Shown piece after piece: positions 47,521 through 57,063 of a stretch of 64,000 nt of DNA (the stretch's first letter is position 1; each line of letters begins with the position of its first letter). The position numbers were made by a program, and so were the translations under genes. The notes under the pieces were generated by a model, which was not told where the DNA came from, searched no databases, and saw nothing but the letters and a program-made list of their open reading frames with translations. Source of the DNA: Obelidium mucronatum. Lineage: Eukaryota > Chytridiomycota > Chytridiomycetes > Chytridiales > Chytriomycetaceae. Location of the stretch: assembly GCA_025765595.1 (NCBI GenBank), contig JAIVFH010000041.1, positions 1 through 64,000 on the forward strand, in the 5' to 3' direction.

Positions 47521-48376
47521 ATGTCTTCTGGTCTCGCTAAACTCGGTCACCCAGCACCTGCTTTCAGCACCCAAGCTGTTGTGAACGGTCAATTCAAGGA
47601 AGTCAAACTCTCTGACTACAAGGGCAAATGGGTGTGTATCATGCATGCATGCTGAGTTGCGATTTCATTTTGTCGGCTGACTGGGATTTATTTCAGGTTG
47701 TTCTTTTCTTCTACCCACTTGACTTTACCTTTGTCTGCCCAACCGAAATCATTGCTTACTCTGAAGTTGCTGATGAGCTCAGAAAGGTGAACACAGGTAG
47801 GGGTGTTTCATTACTATGGTTGTCATTTTTTTCATTATTCTCAATTTTTTCTCCCGTTGTCTACAGAAATTCTTGGTGTTTCCATCGACTCCAAGTTCTC
47901 TCACCTGTAAGCTTTAATCTTTGCCATCATTCTTCTTTCGCGTATTTCTCACCATCGCTTTATAGTGCTTGGACAAAGCAATCCCGTGAAAACGGAGGAT
48001 TGGGTGAATTGAAAATTCCTTTGCGTAAGTGGACGCTTCTTTTTGCCAGACGTATTCGTTCTTACTGCCCTCGAAAATTATAGTTGCCGATGTTACCAAG
48101 GAAATCTCCAAGGCCTATGGTGTTCTTAAGGAGGACGAAGGCATTGCTTACCGTGGAACCTTTATCATTGACCCTAAGGGCAACCTTCGTCAAATCACAA
48201 TCAACGACTTGGATATTGGTCGTTCCACGGATGAATTGAAGCGTCTCATTGATGCCCTCCAGTTCCACGAGCAGCACGGAGATGTCTGTCCAGTCAACTG
48301 GAAGAAGGGTGCCAAGACAATGGTTGACGACGTTGAAAAGTCCAAGGAGTACTTCAAGGCTGTTTACAGCAAGTAA
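47521..48376 (+). CDS. typical 2-Cys peroxiredoxin 3, cytosolic form
   Basis: Starts [20 protein letters not shown] with no targeting extension, so cytosolic. Peroxidatic Cys (FTFVCPTE), resolving Cys (GDVCPVNW), GGLG and YFKAVYSK are intact. About 198 residues after splicing, the usual length. Near-identity to peroxiredoxin 1 over the shared part, with the same intron positions, marks a recent duplication or gene conversion. Its stop is 73 nt before the sirtuin ATG. Confidence 0.95.
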
Positions 48377-48449
48377 ATAGTTGTAGTTCTGTGAGGCTGG
48401 TTGCAGCAAGTGAAAACGATTCACTGTTTTTCAAATAATAAAATGTTGA

Positions 48450-50018
48450 ATGAAACGTCTTTTTAAGAAAATCTTGGAAATGGTTGATAAACAACAGTCA
48501 ACACCGTCGAAAGCAGCCGCGTTCAGCCGCTTCTTTAGTCCAACAAAGATGATGACGCCGTTAGAAAAGAAGCGCCAGAATCCCGAGCTGAATATTCTCC
48601 CAGACTCAACAATCCAATCCTTTGTCGCCCATATTCAAGAGAACCGTTGCAAGAGGATCGTTGTTATGACTGGTGCTGGCATTTCAACCTCTGCAGGCAT
48701 ACCAGGTGCGAATCAGACACACACACTCTCTCACCCCCTGGGTCTTTCCTTTTTTGAAGGATGAGCACCTCTAAATTTGTGTGATTTGATTGTAGACTTC
48801 CGTTCACCCACAACCGGACTTTACTCCAACTTGGCAAAGTACAATCTGCCTTATCCCGAAGCTGTCTTCAGTATTAACTACTTCAGGTATTGTGTGGCCG
48901 AGCGTGTTTGTGTGTGTGTCTTGCTCATCGCGCCACACTCACATCACATCACTGTTACCAGGAAATCCCCAAAGCCCTTCTTCACTCTTGCCAAAGAACT
49001 CTATCCTGGATGCTTTAAACCAACTTTATGCCACTACTTTATTCGCATGTTGGCTGATGAAGGCTTGCTCTTGAGGTTCCGTTGAAAGGTTCAGTTGCGA
49101 TCTTTGTGGATGTTTTAACTCTTTTTTTCTACAACCAGATGCTATACGCAGAATATTGATACATTGGAACGAGTTGCAGGAATGAAGGAGTCGTTTTTGG
49201 TTGAGGCGCACGGATCGTTTGCGTCTGCCAAATGTGTTGGAAAACATCGCAAGAAAGCCGTGGCGCCACCTCTTAACCCATCTTCTGAGACTGTTCCTGA
49301 AAACGGTACCGAGAATCCTGCTGAACGACTACCTGAACAAGATGAGGACGCTGCCTCGGACTCTGATTCCTCGGATGATTATTACATTGATGAAAGTGTC
49401 TTCAAAGCATGTGGCCGTGAATACACGCAGGAGTGGGTGCGCGATCATGTGTTTGATGATAGAATACCGGAATGTTCGTTCTGTGAAGGGATTGTCAAGC
49501 CCAACATCACCTTCTTTGGTGAATCTCTACCAAATCGTTTCCATGCAATGTATCCCACCGATTTGGGCTCTGCTGATGCCTTGATTGTTATTGGAACGAG
49601 TCTGAAAGTGCATCCGTTTGCTGGATTGATCAATAAGGTTGGACCAAAAGTTCCACGACTGTTGATTAATATGGAAGCTGTGGGCGTGGAAAATTCTCCG
49701 CATCGTGGCTTCGATTTCACTGGAGAGACACAGGTATCTGAAGTCTGTTTTTCGTTGTACTTTGTGCGTCCGTGTTGTTGATGTCCAGTTCAGGAATATA
49801 GGAGAGATGCTTTGTTCTTGGGCGCAGCTGACGATGGATGCAAACAGTTGGCGATTATGCTAGGATTAGGGGAAAAGCTAGAGAACTTAGTGAAGGAGGA
49901 GCATGCCAAAATTGATGCTCTTAATGGGGTCAAAGAAAATGTGGTGGAATCAAGCAACAGCACCAATCCAACACAAGAAGAAGTTTTGGATGCGCTTGAT
50001 AAATTGGCGTTAGATTGA
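48450..50018 (+). CDS. SIR2-family NAD-dependent deacetylase, Hst2/SIRT2-like
   Basis: Sirtuin removing acyl groups from lysine with NAD. Conserved blocks: [40 protein letters not shown] with the catalytic His, FFGESLP, and [11 protein letters not shown]. The zinc module is odd: the first Cys (SAKC) is separated from the second (FKAC) by 58 residues, many acidic ([10 protein letters not shown]), where SIRT2 relatives have only about four. The second pair (CSFC) is normal. The N-terminus is short and basic; the C-terminal tail is helical. Introns fall at about 48704-48794, 48885-48960, 49076-49138 and 49735-49791. Class I placement is from motif similarity. Confidence 0.9.
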
Positions 50019-50040
50019 AATACAACTGAAACGTTCGATT

Positions 50041-50217
50041 GAGCTGTGCCTCATTCACAAATCACATTGATTCACAATAATTCGTTGCCTCAACCCAAGA
50101 AAAAAAAAAATTGCGCCTCCTTTTTCCTGACCATAAAAACCATCGTCCTCAACCACTCTTCTCAATCCTACCAAGGAATCCTTACCAAAAACCAAAGAAA
50201 CCAAAGCAATTTAATAC
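50041..50217 (+). promoter_or_regulatory. promoter of unknown family copy 3
   Basis: Boxes TGCCTCA (50047-50053), TTGCCTCAACC (50085-50095), TTGCGCCTCC (50111-50120), then CATAAAAACC (50132-50141), as in the other copies. The downstream leader to the ATG is also nearly identical to copies 1 and 2. Confidence 0.65.
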
Positions 50218-51099
50218 ATGGGTAAAACTACAAAGAACGCCACCGTCGCTGCCGTCCAGCAGTCCATGCAACAACAGGCTGCCGCCAACATCAAGAACGT
50301 TGCAGCCCAGAAACCCGTCTCACGTCCACAAACTCCAATAGCCCAAAAAGCCGCCATGCCATTGGCCGCCAAGCCAGTCTTTTCCTCCGCCGCAAACAAG
50401 CCTGCGTCCCCCGCCCCCACAGTGAAGGGTAATCCGCTCGCCCCATTGACGCGCGGGAAAGCTGCCGCGGGAATCCCAGACAATGTGTTTGGAAACATGT
50501 TTGATCTTCCTCCAAAGTGGGTCAATGCATGCAAACCGGCCAAGCCCGTAGCGCGTTTGCTGGGTGCCTCCAAGAATCACTCTCAGATCCAGAAGCAGCA
50601 ACATCAGCAGCAAAAGAAGTTCACACGCAAGCCACGCGCGCCAAAGAACTCGACCAGTGAAGTGTTTAATATTGCATTCTTGTATCCCGAAGCCAAGTCG
50701 TTTGCGACTGTCCAACCAGTTCCACCCAAACGCGCTGCTGCGACAAAGAAACCAGTTCAAGCCTCACGCCCAACCAGCGCTCCCTCTAAGCCAGCCACTC
50801 CAAGCAAGGCCATGGCCCGTCCAACCACTGCCGGCGGTAAAACTCAGAAAAGTAACTCAAGCCCAGTGGACTGGCAACAGAACATTTGGGAAGACTTTTA
50901 CACTTCCAACAAGCACCACACGTATGTCGAGACAAAAGCGCCTGCCAAGTCTGCGGCTCCCAAGGCGGCACCCAACGTGAACCCTGCCAAGAGACCGGTT
51001 TCTTCTGGTGGCAGAAAGCAACAACACGCCAGTTTGAAGAGCTCTATTCCAGCACCAAAAGAAGCCAAGAGTCCTGAAATCTTTTCCTTCTTGCATTGA
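50218..51099 (+). CDS. unknown basic Pro/Ala-rich protein, family copy 3
   Basis: Third copy, 293 codons, one residue longer because the Gln run reads KQQHQQQKK. Other differences from copy 1 are few (TVAAV, NHSQ, NVNPA). The aromatic motifs VFGNMF, VFNIAF, IWEDFY and terminal IFSFLH are all kept. It shares orientation with copy 1 and is inverted to copy 2. Most nucleotide differences between copies appear silent, implying that the protein is under constraint or homogenised by conversion. Confidence 0.9.
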   Translation: MGKTTKNATVAAVQQSMQQQAAANIKNVAAQKPVSRPQTPIAQKAAMPLAAKPVFSSAANKPASPAPTVKGNPLAPLTRGKAAAGIPDNVFGNMFDLPPKWVNACKPAKPVARLLGASKNHSQIQKQQHQQQKKFTRKPRAPKNSTSEVFNIAFLYPEAKSFATVQPVPPKRAAATKKPVQASRPTSAPSKPATPSKAMARPTTAGGKTQKSNSSPVDWQQNIWEDFYTSNKHHTYVETKAPAKSAAPKAAPNVNPAKRPVSSGGRKQQHASLKSSIPAPKEAKSPEIFSFLH

Positions 51100-51208
51100 T
51101 CTTTTAGTAATTTGCCTTTTCTAATCTTCTTTCTCTAATATTGATTATTTGTAAACTTCTGTGAATAAATTAGTACTAAAACTAAAATGACAAGGGGGTT
51201 ATTGTTTA

Positions 51209-52153
51209 TTATTTTTGAACATTGGGACCATTTTTCCATCCATTATCCAGGTAAGTACCAGCAAAGTGATGGTTCACAAAAGCCGTTTCGCGTTTTACAG
51301 GAGCCAACTGAGCCATAAAAGCAAACATTGGCAGAATCAAAACTTTGCTCTTTTCAAAGTACTGTCTGCCCTTATCATCATCCTTTTTCGACAGCTGTTC
51401 GAGATCCTCTCCAAACGCGGCCATGTAATCGAAAATATGGCGAGTAAACACTTGAGGACCCCCAATAGATTCCACGTTTGATTTATCGCCAAGGAAGCGG
51501 AGAGATTGGGATTCCACTTTATCTACGATTTCGGCAATCGTGTTTTTGAGGATAGGATGCTTGGCGCCGGCGGCAAACGTCCATTGAACAAGTTGAGTCT
51601 TTTTGTACATGGCAAAGTCGAATGGGTGAGAATCCTTGTACCATTCTACAGAGGCAATGAATTTGGCGTCTGGGTATTCGCCGTACCAGTTGTCTACTGG
51701 TTGGAGACATTCGGTGTCACTGTCCGAGTAGACGCCGCCATGGATATACAGCATTGCATAGCGAAGTAAATCAGCTTTGAGAACGGGTAAAGGCATTTTC
51801 GAGTAAGCGGCAACGGTCCTCGTATCAAAGTGGGAGCTGATGAAGGCAGCAGCAGATACGTCGTCTAGAACACTGTGACTGTAACCAAATCCCTCCCAAG
51901 AGAGAAACCAGTTTGTGCGATTGTTTTTTCCGGCTTCCTTCGCCCAATCTGTGGCCGTCGCTGTTTTGTACGTTTGGTGTATAGTTTTGGCAATGGGTGC
52001 AATCTCTGCTGGTGCAATCTCTGCTCGTGCTGGCGAATGAGGCCGTGTTGCTGGAACTGGTGTTTCTGCGTCAGCAGTGTAGAGGAAGAATGTTATAGCG
52101 GCCACTGTAACCAAGGCAAGCAGGGTTAGAAGGCGCTTGAACTTGACAGCCAT
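51209..52153 (-). CDS. GT32-family glycosyltransferase (OCH1-like)
   Basis: Type II membrane protein with an N-terminal anchor (LLTLLALVTVAAITFFLYT), intronless, 314 codons. The GT32 DXD core reads LPVLKADLLRYAMLYIHGG followed by VYSDSDTECL; upstream is IAKTIHQTYKT. This family includes Golgi alpha-1,6-mannosyltransferases (Och1) and the catalytic subunits of inositolphosphoceramide mannosyltransferase. The acceptor is not predictable. The start is 70 nt from the divergent polyQ gene. Confidence 0.88.
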   Translation of the reverse strand: MAVKFKRLLTLLALVTVAAITFFLYTADAETPVPATRPHSPARAEIAPAEIAPIAKTIHQTYKTATATDWAKEAGKNNRTNWFLSWEGFGYSHSVLDDVSAAAFISSHFDTRTVAAYSKMPLPVLKADLLRYAMLYIHGGVYSDSDTECLQPVDNWYGEYPDAKFIASVEWYKDSHPFDFAMYKKTQLVQWTFAAGAKHPILKNTIAEIVDKVESQSLRFLGDKSNVESIGGPQVFTRHIFDYMAAFGEDLEQLSKKDDDKGRQYFEKSKVLILPMFAFMAQLAPVKRETAFVNHHFAGTYLDNGWKNGPNVQK

Positions 52154-52223
52154 TCAAGTTTATTATGATGTTTTTATTTATAGTTATTTATTTATCAACA
52201 AACACTCCAGTCGCGATCCACCA

Positions 52224-53410
52224 ATGGAGTTTGGCCGCTTTGGGGGCGAACTGTACAAGGCAAGCACCGACGCCGAGGCAGCGCTTGAGGCGGCGGTGTC
52301 GTTCCTGGCGGCGAACCGCGCGACAGCGGCCACGGCAGTGGGGCTTGTTGTTGGACGCGGCACTGGCTCGACGCAGCGGCTGGACGAAGCGCACGCGTGG
52401 TTCGTGTTTGTTCTGCCGCCTTCTTCGCTCTTCTCTGCGCTGACGCCGAAGCGCACCCACAACCACACAACACAGGCTCGCGTGCGACCGCTTCGGCGGC
52501 GCGTTCGCGGCGGCCACGCGCGCGCGCCACCTGTGGCTGGACTTCAACGACGCCGCGGCGCTCGCGCGGCTGCCGGCGGCGAGCGTCGACCGCGTCGTCG
52601 TCGACTGGAGCACGTGGCGCTACCTGGCGCCGCTCAAGCCGCACGCCCCGCCGCCGCCGCCGCCGCCGCGCAAGCCGAGCCAGATCGGCGGCGCGTCCGC
52701 GGCCGCGCTCGAGCGGCTGGCCGCCGTGCACGCCCAGCCGCCGCCGCCGCCAGCGCCATCGCCGCCGCCGCTGCCGAAACCCGCGGCGTCGCCGAGCGGC
52801 GGCCACAAGCGGTCTCTGACGCCTTCGAACCAGCAGCCGCAGCAGCACGAACACGAACAGCAAGCATTGATCATGGACGAATGGAAACGGATTCTTAAAC
52901 CTGGCGGCGTCCTGATATTCGAAGCCACAATCTCCAGCGTCCAATTCACAACAGCAACAACAGCAACAGCAACAGCAGCCCCACATGCCTCATTAGCATC
53001 GACATTTGAATCACCATCCACATCAGCAGCAGCACCAGCAGCAACAACAGCTCAAACGGCCATCCAACAACTAGAATCAGAGTCTGGATTCACTTGGGAT
53101 TTTGACAATCCATCGCACATTTCAATTTCGCGACAATGGGCCCAATCCCAAATCGCCCTTTTGCAAACGCAACAACAACAACAGCAACAACAACGAGATC
53201 TAGAACAGAATCCTCCACTTCATTTACCATTGATTCAACCACACATATCTACAACCGCAACAACAACAGCAGCAGTGACAGCAGCGGCAGCCACAACAGC
53301 ATGCGCAACATCATCATCACCATCGTTACTATCATCATCCGTCAAAAGTTCTTCTCCACTTCTTGTTCAACAGGCTTCAACAATTGCAACAACAGCAACT
53401 ACATCAGACC

Positions 53411-53448
<38 letters not shown>

Positions 53449-54069
53449 GAACAACAGATTACACCACCTCAATTCCCTCCAGCCAGGCATTCAACAATCT
53501 CTGGAAGTGTGCCAAGACAAATCCATCATCCTGCGAGTGCAAAAGTCCGTTCCCATTCCCTATTGAGTTGCAGTTCGACAAAGAGTTTACATAACCACCA
53601 CCACCACCACCTCCCTGGTGTGGTGGCCGGTGGAGATCGGTTGGGTCTTTTGAAACTTGGCGCGAAAAGGGAATCGTTTAGTAACTGCTGCGCTACTGCA
53701 AACAGTAGTGGTTCCTTGTCGGCGAATGCTGCTGCTCTGGCGGGTTCAGATGGTGTGTTGTTGGCTGCAATCAATGGTTCGGCAGATTCCCAACAGGTTT
53801 TTGGGGCTTTGAGCGGTGGTGGAACTAGAAGGATATTACCGGCTCCTGGATCGCGAGAAGCATACCAAACCATGAAGAATCGGGAACTCGACCGGAAAGT
53901 TGCTGAACTTTTGTACCCTGTCCTAGATTCCGTTTGGAAGGATATATTCGTGAACCAAAGGGGCTGGAATTCTCTTGTCATTGTTGACGCAGAAACTGAC
54001 CTGGAAAACGGTCAATACCCGATTGGTACAAAAGGATGGGTCCAGCGTTGGGCAAAAGTAATCAAATAA
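52224..54069 (+). CDS. methyltransferase-like protein with polyQ and Ser/Thr-rich insert
   Basis: A first exon (MEFGRFGGELYKASTDAEAA...) joins across an intron at about 52402-52473 to a GC-rich exon encoding WLACDRFGGAFAAATRARHL and VDRVVVDWSTWRYLAP, a Pro-rich linker, then WKRILKPGGVLIFEATIS. The last block and the preceding VVVDWS resemble the post-motif region of class I SAM methyltransferases, but motif I (GRGTGS) is degenerate. After that comes a long Thr/Ala/Ser/Gln region with a poly-Gln run (about 53411-53455) and a poly-His run, and a compact C-terminus from SREAYQTMKNRELDRKVAEL to the stop. Function unknown; enzymatic activity doubtful. Confidence 0.7.
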
Positions 54070-54279
54070 ACATAGACTTTGGCTAAAAGTAATCAAATAA
54101 ACAATTTTTGTTGAATTAAACCATCCCTTCTCTACCAATAGATAAAGTGAAGTTGAGAATCAATCAAACGACTGCTCACTCCCCCATAAAAAACAATACT
54201 ACAATTACATACCCCAATCTCAACCAAACAACCAAATTTCCTCCAAAGCTGACAATATCACTTTAACTTAGATAAGGCT

Positions 54280-56795
54280 TCAAGGGGCAGAATGGGGGCA
54301 TCTTTTCTCTTGATGACTGGGGTCACCGCAGCGCAGACAAATGTGCTTGAAACGGCAACTTGTTTTCTCCAGGCCACACTTTCCATTATTGTAATCACGG
54401 CAAATCATTCCTCGTTCCGAATTTGTCAAGAGTGAAAAGATTCTCGTGCTGGAAGATGTGGGGGGACTGTGGCTTCCAGTACTACGCTCAACGCCCACCA
54501 TTCCACCAACACTTGCAACAGAGCTGCTACTACTGCTGTTGCTGTTGTTATTGTTGCTGTTGTTAGTGCTGCTGTTGCTGTTGTTGTTGTTGTTGCTGCT
54601 GCTACTGCTTGATGACTTGCGTTCCTCCACAAGAATCCGTACACCAGAAGTAGAACTTGATGAGGAAGTTCGAGGTGGTGGCATTGAAGATGAGGACGAC
54701 GATCGTGGTGGAGGGGACTTGTTCCTGCTAGAGCTACTGCTGCTAGCAGCAGATCCACTTCCTTCGTACCTCCCCCTCTTGGAATCATACTTGGAATCAT
54801 AATCAGAATAATGAGAGTCCTCTCCACGTCTCTTATTACTGCTACTAGTAGTAGTACTGCTGCTGCTACTGCTACTGTTACCACTAACGGCACTGTCAGA
54901 ATTCGAAGCGTACTCAGACATATTCAAAGGACATTTGAAACCAGCGTGATCTTCACTCATGCAGCGCATGCAAAAGTGCGCTCGGGCGCATTCTCCCGTT
55001 TGATGGAACCGACAAACTCCCCACGCATTAAACGCAAAACAAAACTCCAGTCCTTGTTCAACTGGGTGCGGACAAGAAATTAGTTTGTGATGAGTGTTGG
55101 CACATCGTAAGCATTGGTGCTCGCGCCGGCATGAAGATGGACAAGATGTGCTTGGACTGCTCATATTCCATGTGACGCAAATGTTTCGTTGAGCTGGACA
55201 AGTGGCGAGGGGGTGTGAAGTACTGTGACAGAAGAGACATCCGTGAATATTGTGGCAGGACGAGCTGCTGTGAGAGCATCTTTGCTGGTTAAATGGAACA
55301 CAATACTGACTAGCCCCAGAGGTGTTGTTAGAGCTACTGCTGGTAGAAGCAGTCGTAATTCGGTCGCTTGTGCTGGTATTTCCGCTTGGTGACGTACCAC
55401 GACGCCGTTCCACAATAGTAATTGCAACTCCACCTTTATCGGAGGAGCTGCCAGAGGAACTAGCGGCCGTAATGAGCGAAGAACTAGACGACGAGCGGTC
55501 ATCATTAGGACCATGAATCGATCGCTTTCGCTCGGTACTGTCCAAAATATTACGCAAATCACTGCCGCTGCGCATTGATGTCGAAGGGGCCACAGGAGAA
55601 GTAGGGGAGGACAATCTTGCAGCGCCACTGGCGCCACGTTCAACAATTTGAATTCGTGGTGCAGAGGATGATGACTTTGCATGATTTGCTCCATTAATCG
55701 ATTCGCAATCTTCAGTCCCGTTGGATATGTCGGTACTGGTTGGCTGACTGGTAGTTGCACTGGATGAAACGAGCTTTTCTGGATCAAAACCCGTCTCTCT
55801 TCGTACATCTTCTTTTAATTCCGAAACGACACGCTCGAGATCTTGCACGGATACTTTCTTGGATTCTAAGCGACTTGCCTGTGGGGTAAAGGTGCGGGCA
55901 ACAGCTTAGCAAAGATAGAGGCGCAGTGCAAAGAAGGAAACAAAAAAGAGCACGAACCGCAGCCTTCCAAACAGATTCTTTTTCAATCCAAATAGCCTCG
56001 GCTTCTTCAAACTTTGCACGCTCAGCCTTGAGTTTCTCTTCCAGGTCAGTGAGGGAGGCCTTCAGCTTTGACGATTCTAGTTCCTTGGCGCGCGTTTGCG
56101 CCTTGAGACTATTAACGAGCTTCTCGTCCTGCGCAGCACCATAAACAAACAGGCAAACACACAAACAGACCAAACAAGAAAACAAGGCTTACTTGCTGCA
56201 TTTCCAGGGTCAGGGTGTTCAGCAGCGACGACTGCATCGACAGGTTTCTCAGCAGGATCTTTGTGTTGTCGACGGGCAGCAGCAGCTTCTCCTGGGCCAG
56301 CGCAACGGCCTGGGCGGTCGGCGGCGGCGGCAGAAACGGCAGCGGCGGCTGTGCGACCTGCGGCGGCGCGATAGACGACGACAGCACGTGCATCAGCGCG
56401 GCCATGTGGCTTGCGGCGTGCGGCTCGGCGGCGGCGGCGGCGTGCGGCGGCGCCACGTGCGCGTCGGCGGCGGCGGCGGCGCCCAGGTTGTGGCGCAGCG
56501 CCTGCAGCAGCAGCTGCGTCAGCGCCGCGTTGCTCGCCGAGTCCGCGGCTGCGGCGGCCGCCGCCGCGCTGCTCGACGACAGCAGCGCCTTGAGGTTCGT
56601 CAGCCCCGCCGGGTCCAGCGGCAGCGCGTCGTGCGGTCCGCCGTCGTCGCCGTGCGCGTCGCCGGCGGCTGCGGCGGCGGCGGCCGCGCTGGCGTGGGTG
56701 CTTGCGCTGGGTGCTGCTTGTGCTTGGCTCGGCAAAACAACTCCTGTCGGACAATTCTGCAGATGCTGCTGGTTCGGCGTTTGAAGCTGTTGCAT
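54280..56795 (-). CDS. protein with coiled coil and four composite CCCH plus CCHC-like zinc fingers
   Basis: The Ala/Pro-rich N-terminus (GC-rich DNA, 56240-56740) is followed after an intron by a coiled coil (LEEKLKAERAKFEEAEAIWI), a Ser-rich region and four cysteine modules. Each module combines a CCCH-like part with a Cys-x2-Cys-x4-His-x4-Cys knuckle. The fourth is typical: ICRDYNNGKC, TSCRFKHICLRC, GDPSHQEKRC. Three others lie at about 55300-54930 and the fourth at about 54410-54300, separated by a poly-Ser/Asn tract. Such modules bind RNA in other proteins. The family is not recognised. Two introns near 56195-56130 and 55950-55880. Confidence 0.75.
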
Positions 56796-57063
56796 AGTGT
56801 CGCGTATATGTACTAGAGTGAGTGCGTGTTGTTGGTTGGTTGGTTGGTTGGGAGGGGTTGGGGTGCGAGTGTGGGTGGTGTCGGACGTGTTTGTTTGGAG
56901 TCTCTTTTTTGTTTTTCTTATTATTTCCCGCCCATGCTTGAAAAACCCCTTCGAGACCCTCTAAGCAATCGCAATTACCTCCTATGCTTTCAATTTCAAC
57001 AAGGGCAATTGTGGGAAATTACGCAGGACTAGAATAATTAGATTTGGGAATTGTCACCAAATA
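56796..57063. promoter_or_regulatory. divergent promoter region
   Basis: Spacer between the zinc-finger gene and the deubiquitinase gene, with a (GTTG)n-like stretch at about 56828-56850. No defined elements recognised. Confidence 0.35.

Noticed and set aside
22759..51199. Unknown family as a mobile element
   Set aside because: No terminal repeats, target duplications or transposase were seen around the copies; similarity covers promoter plus coding sequence only. Gene duplication or conversion fits better, though retroposition of an ancestor cannot be excluded.
52195..53021. Minus-strand Cys- and Arg-rich frames
   Set aside because: Shadows of the GC-rich start of the methyltransferase-like gene; no conserved motif.
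56077..56816. Several 190-227-codon frames on both strands
   Set aside because: GC-rich shadow frames of the zinc-finger protein's first exon.
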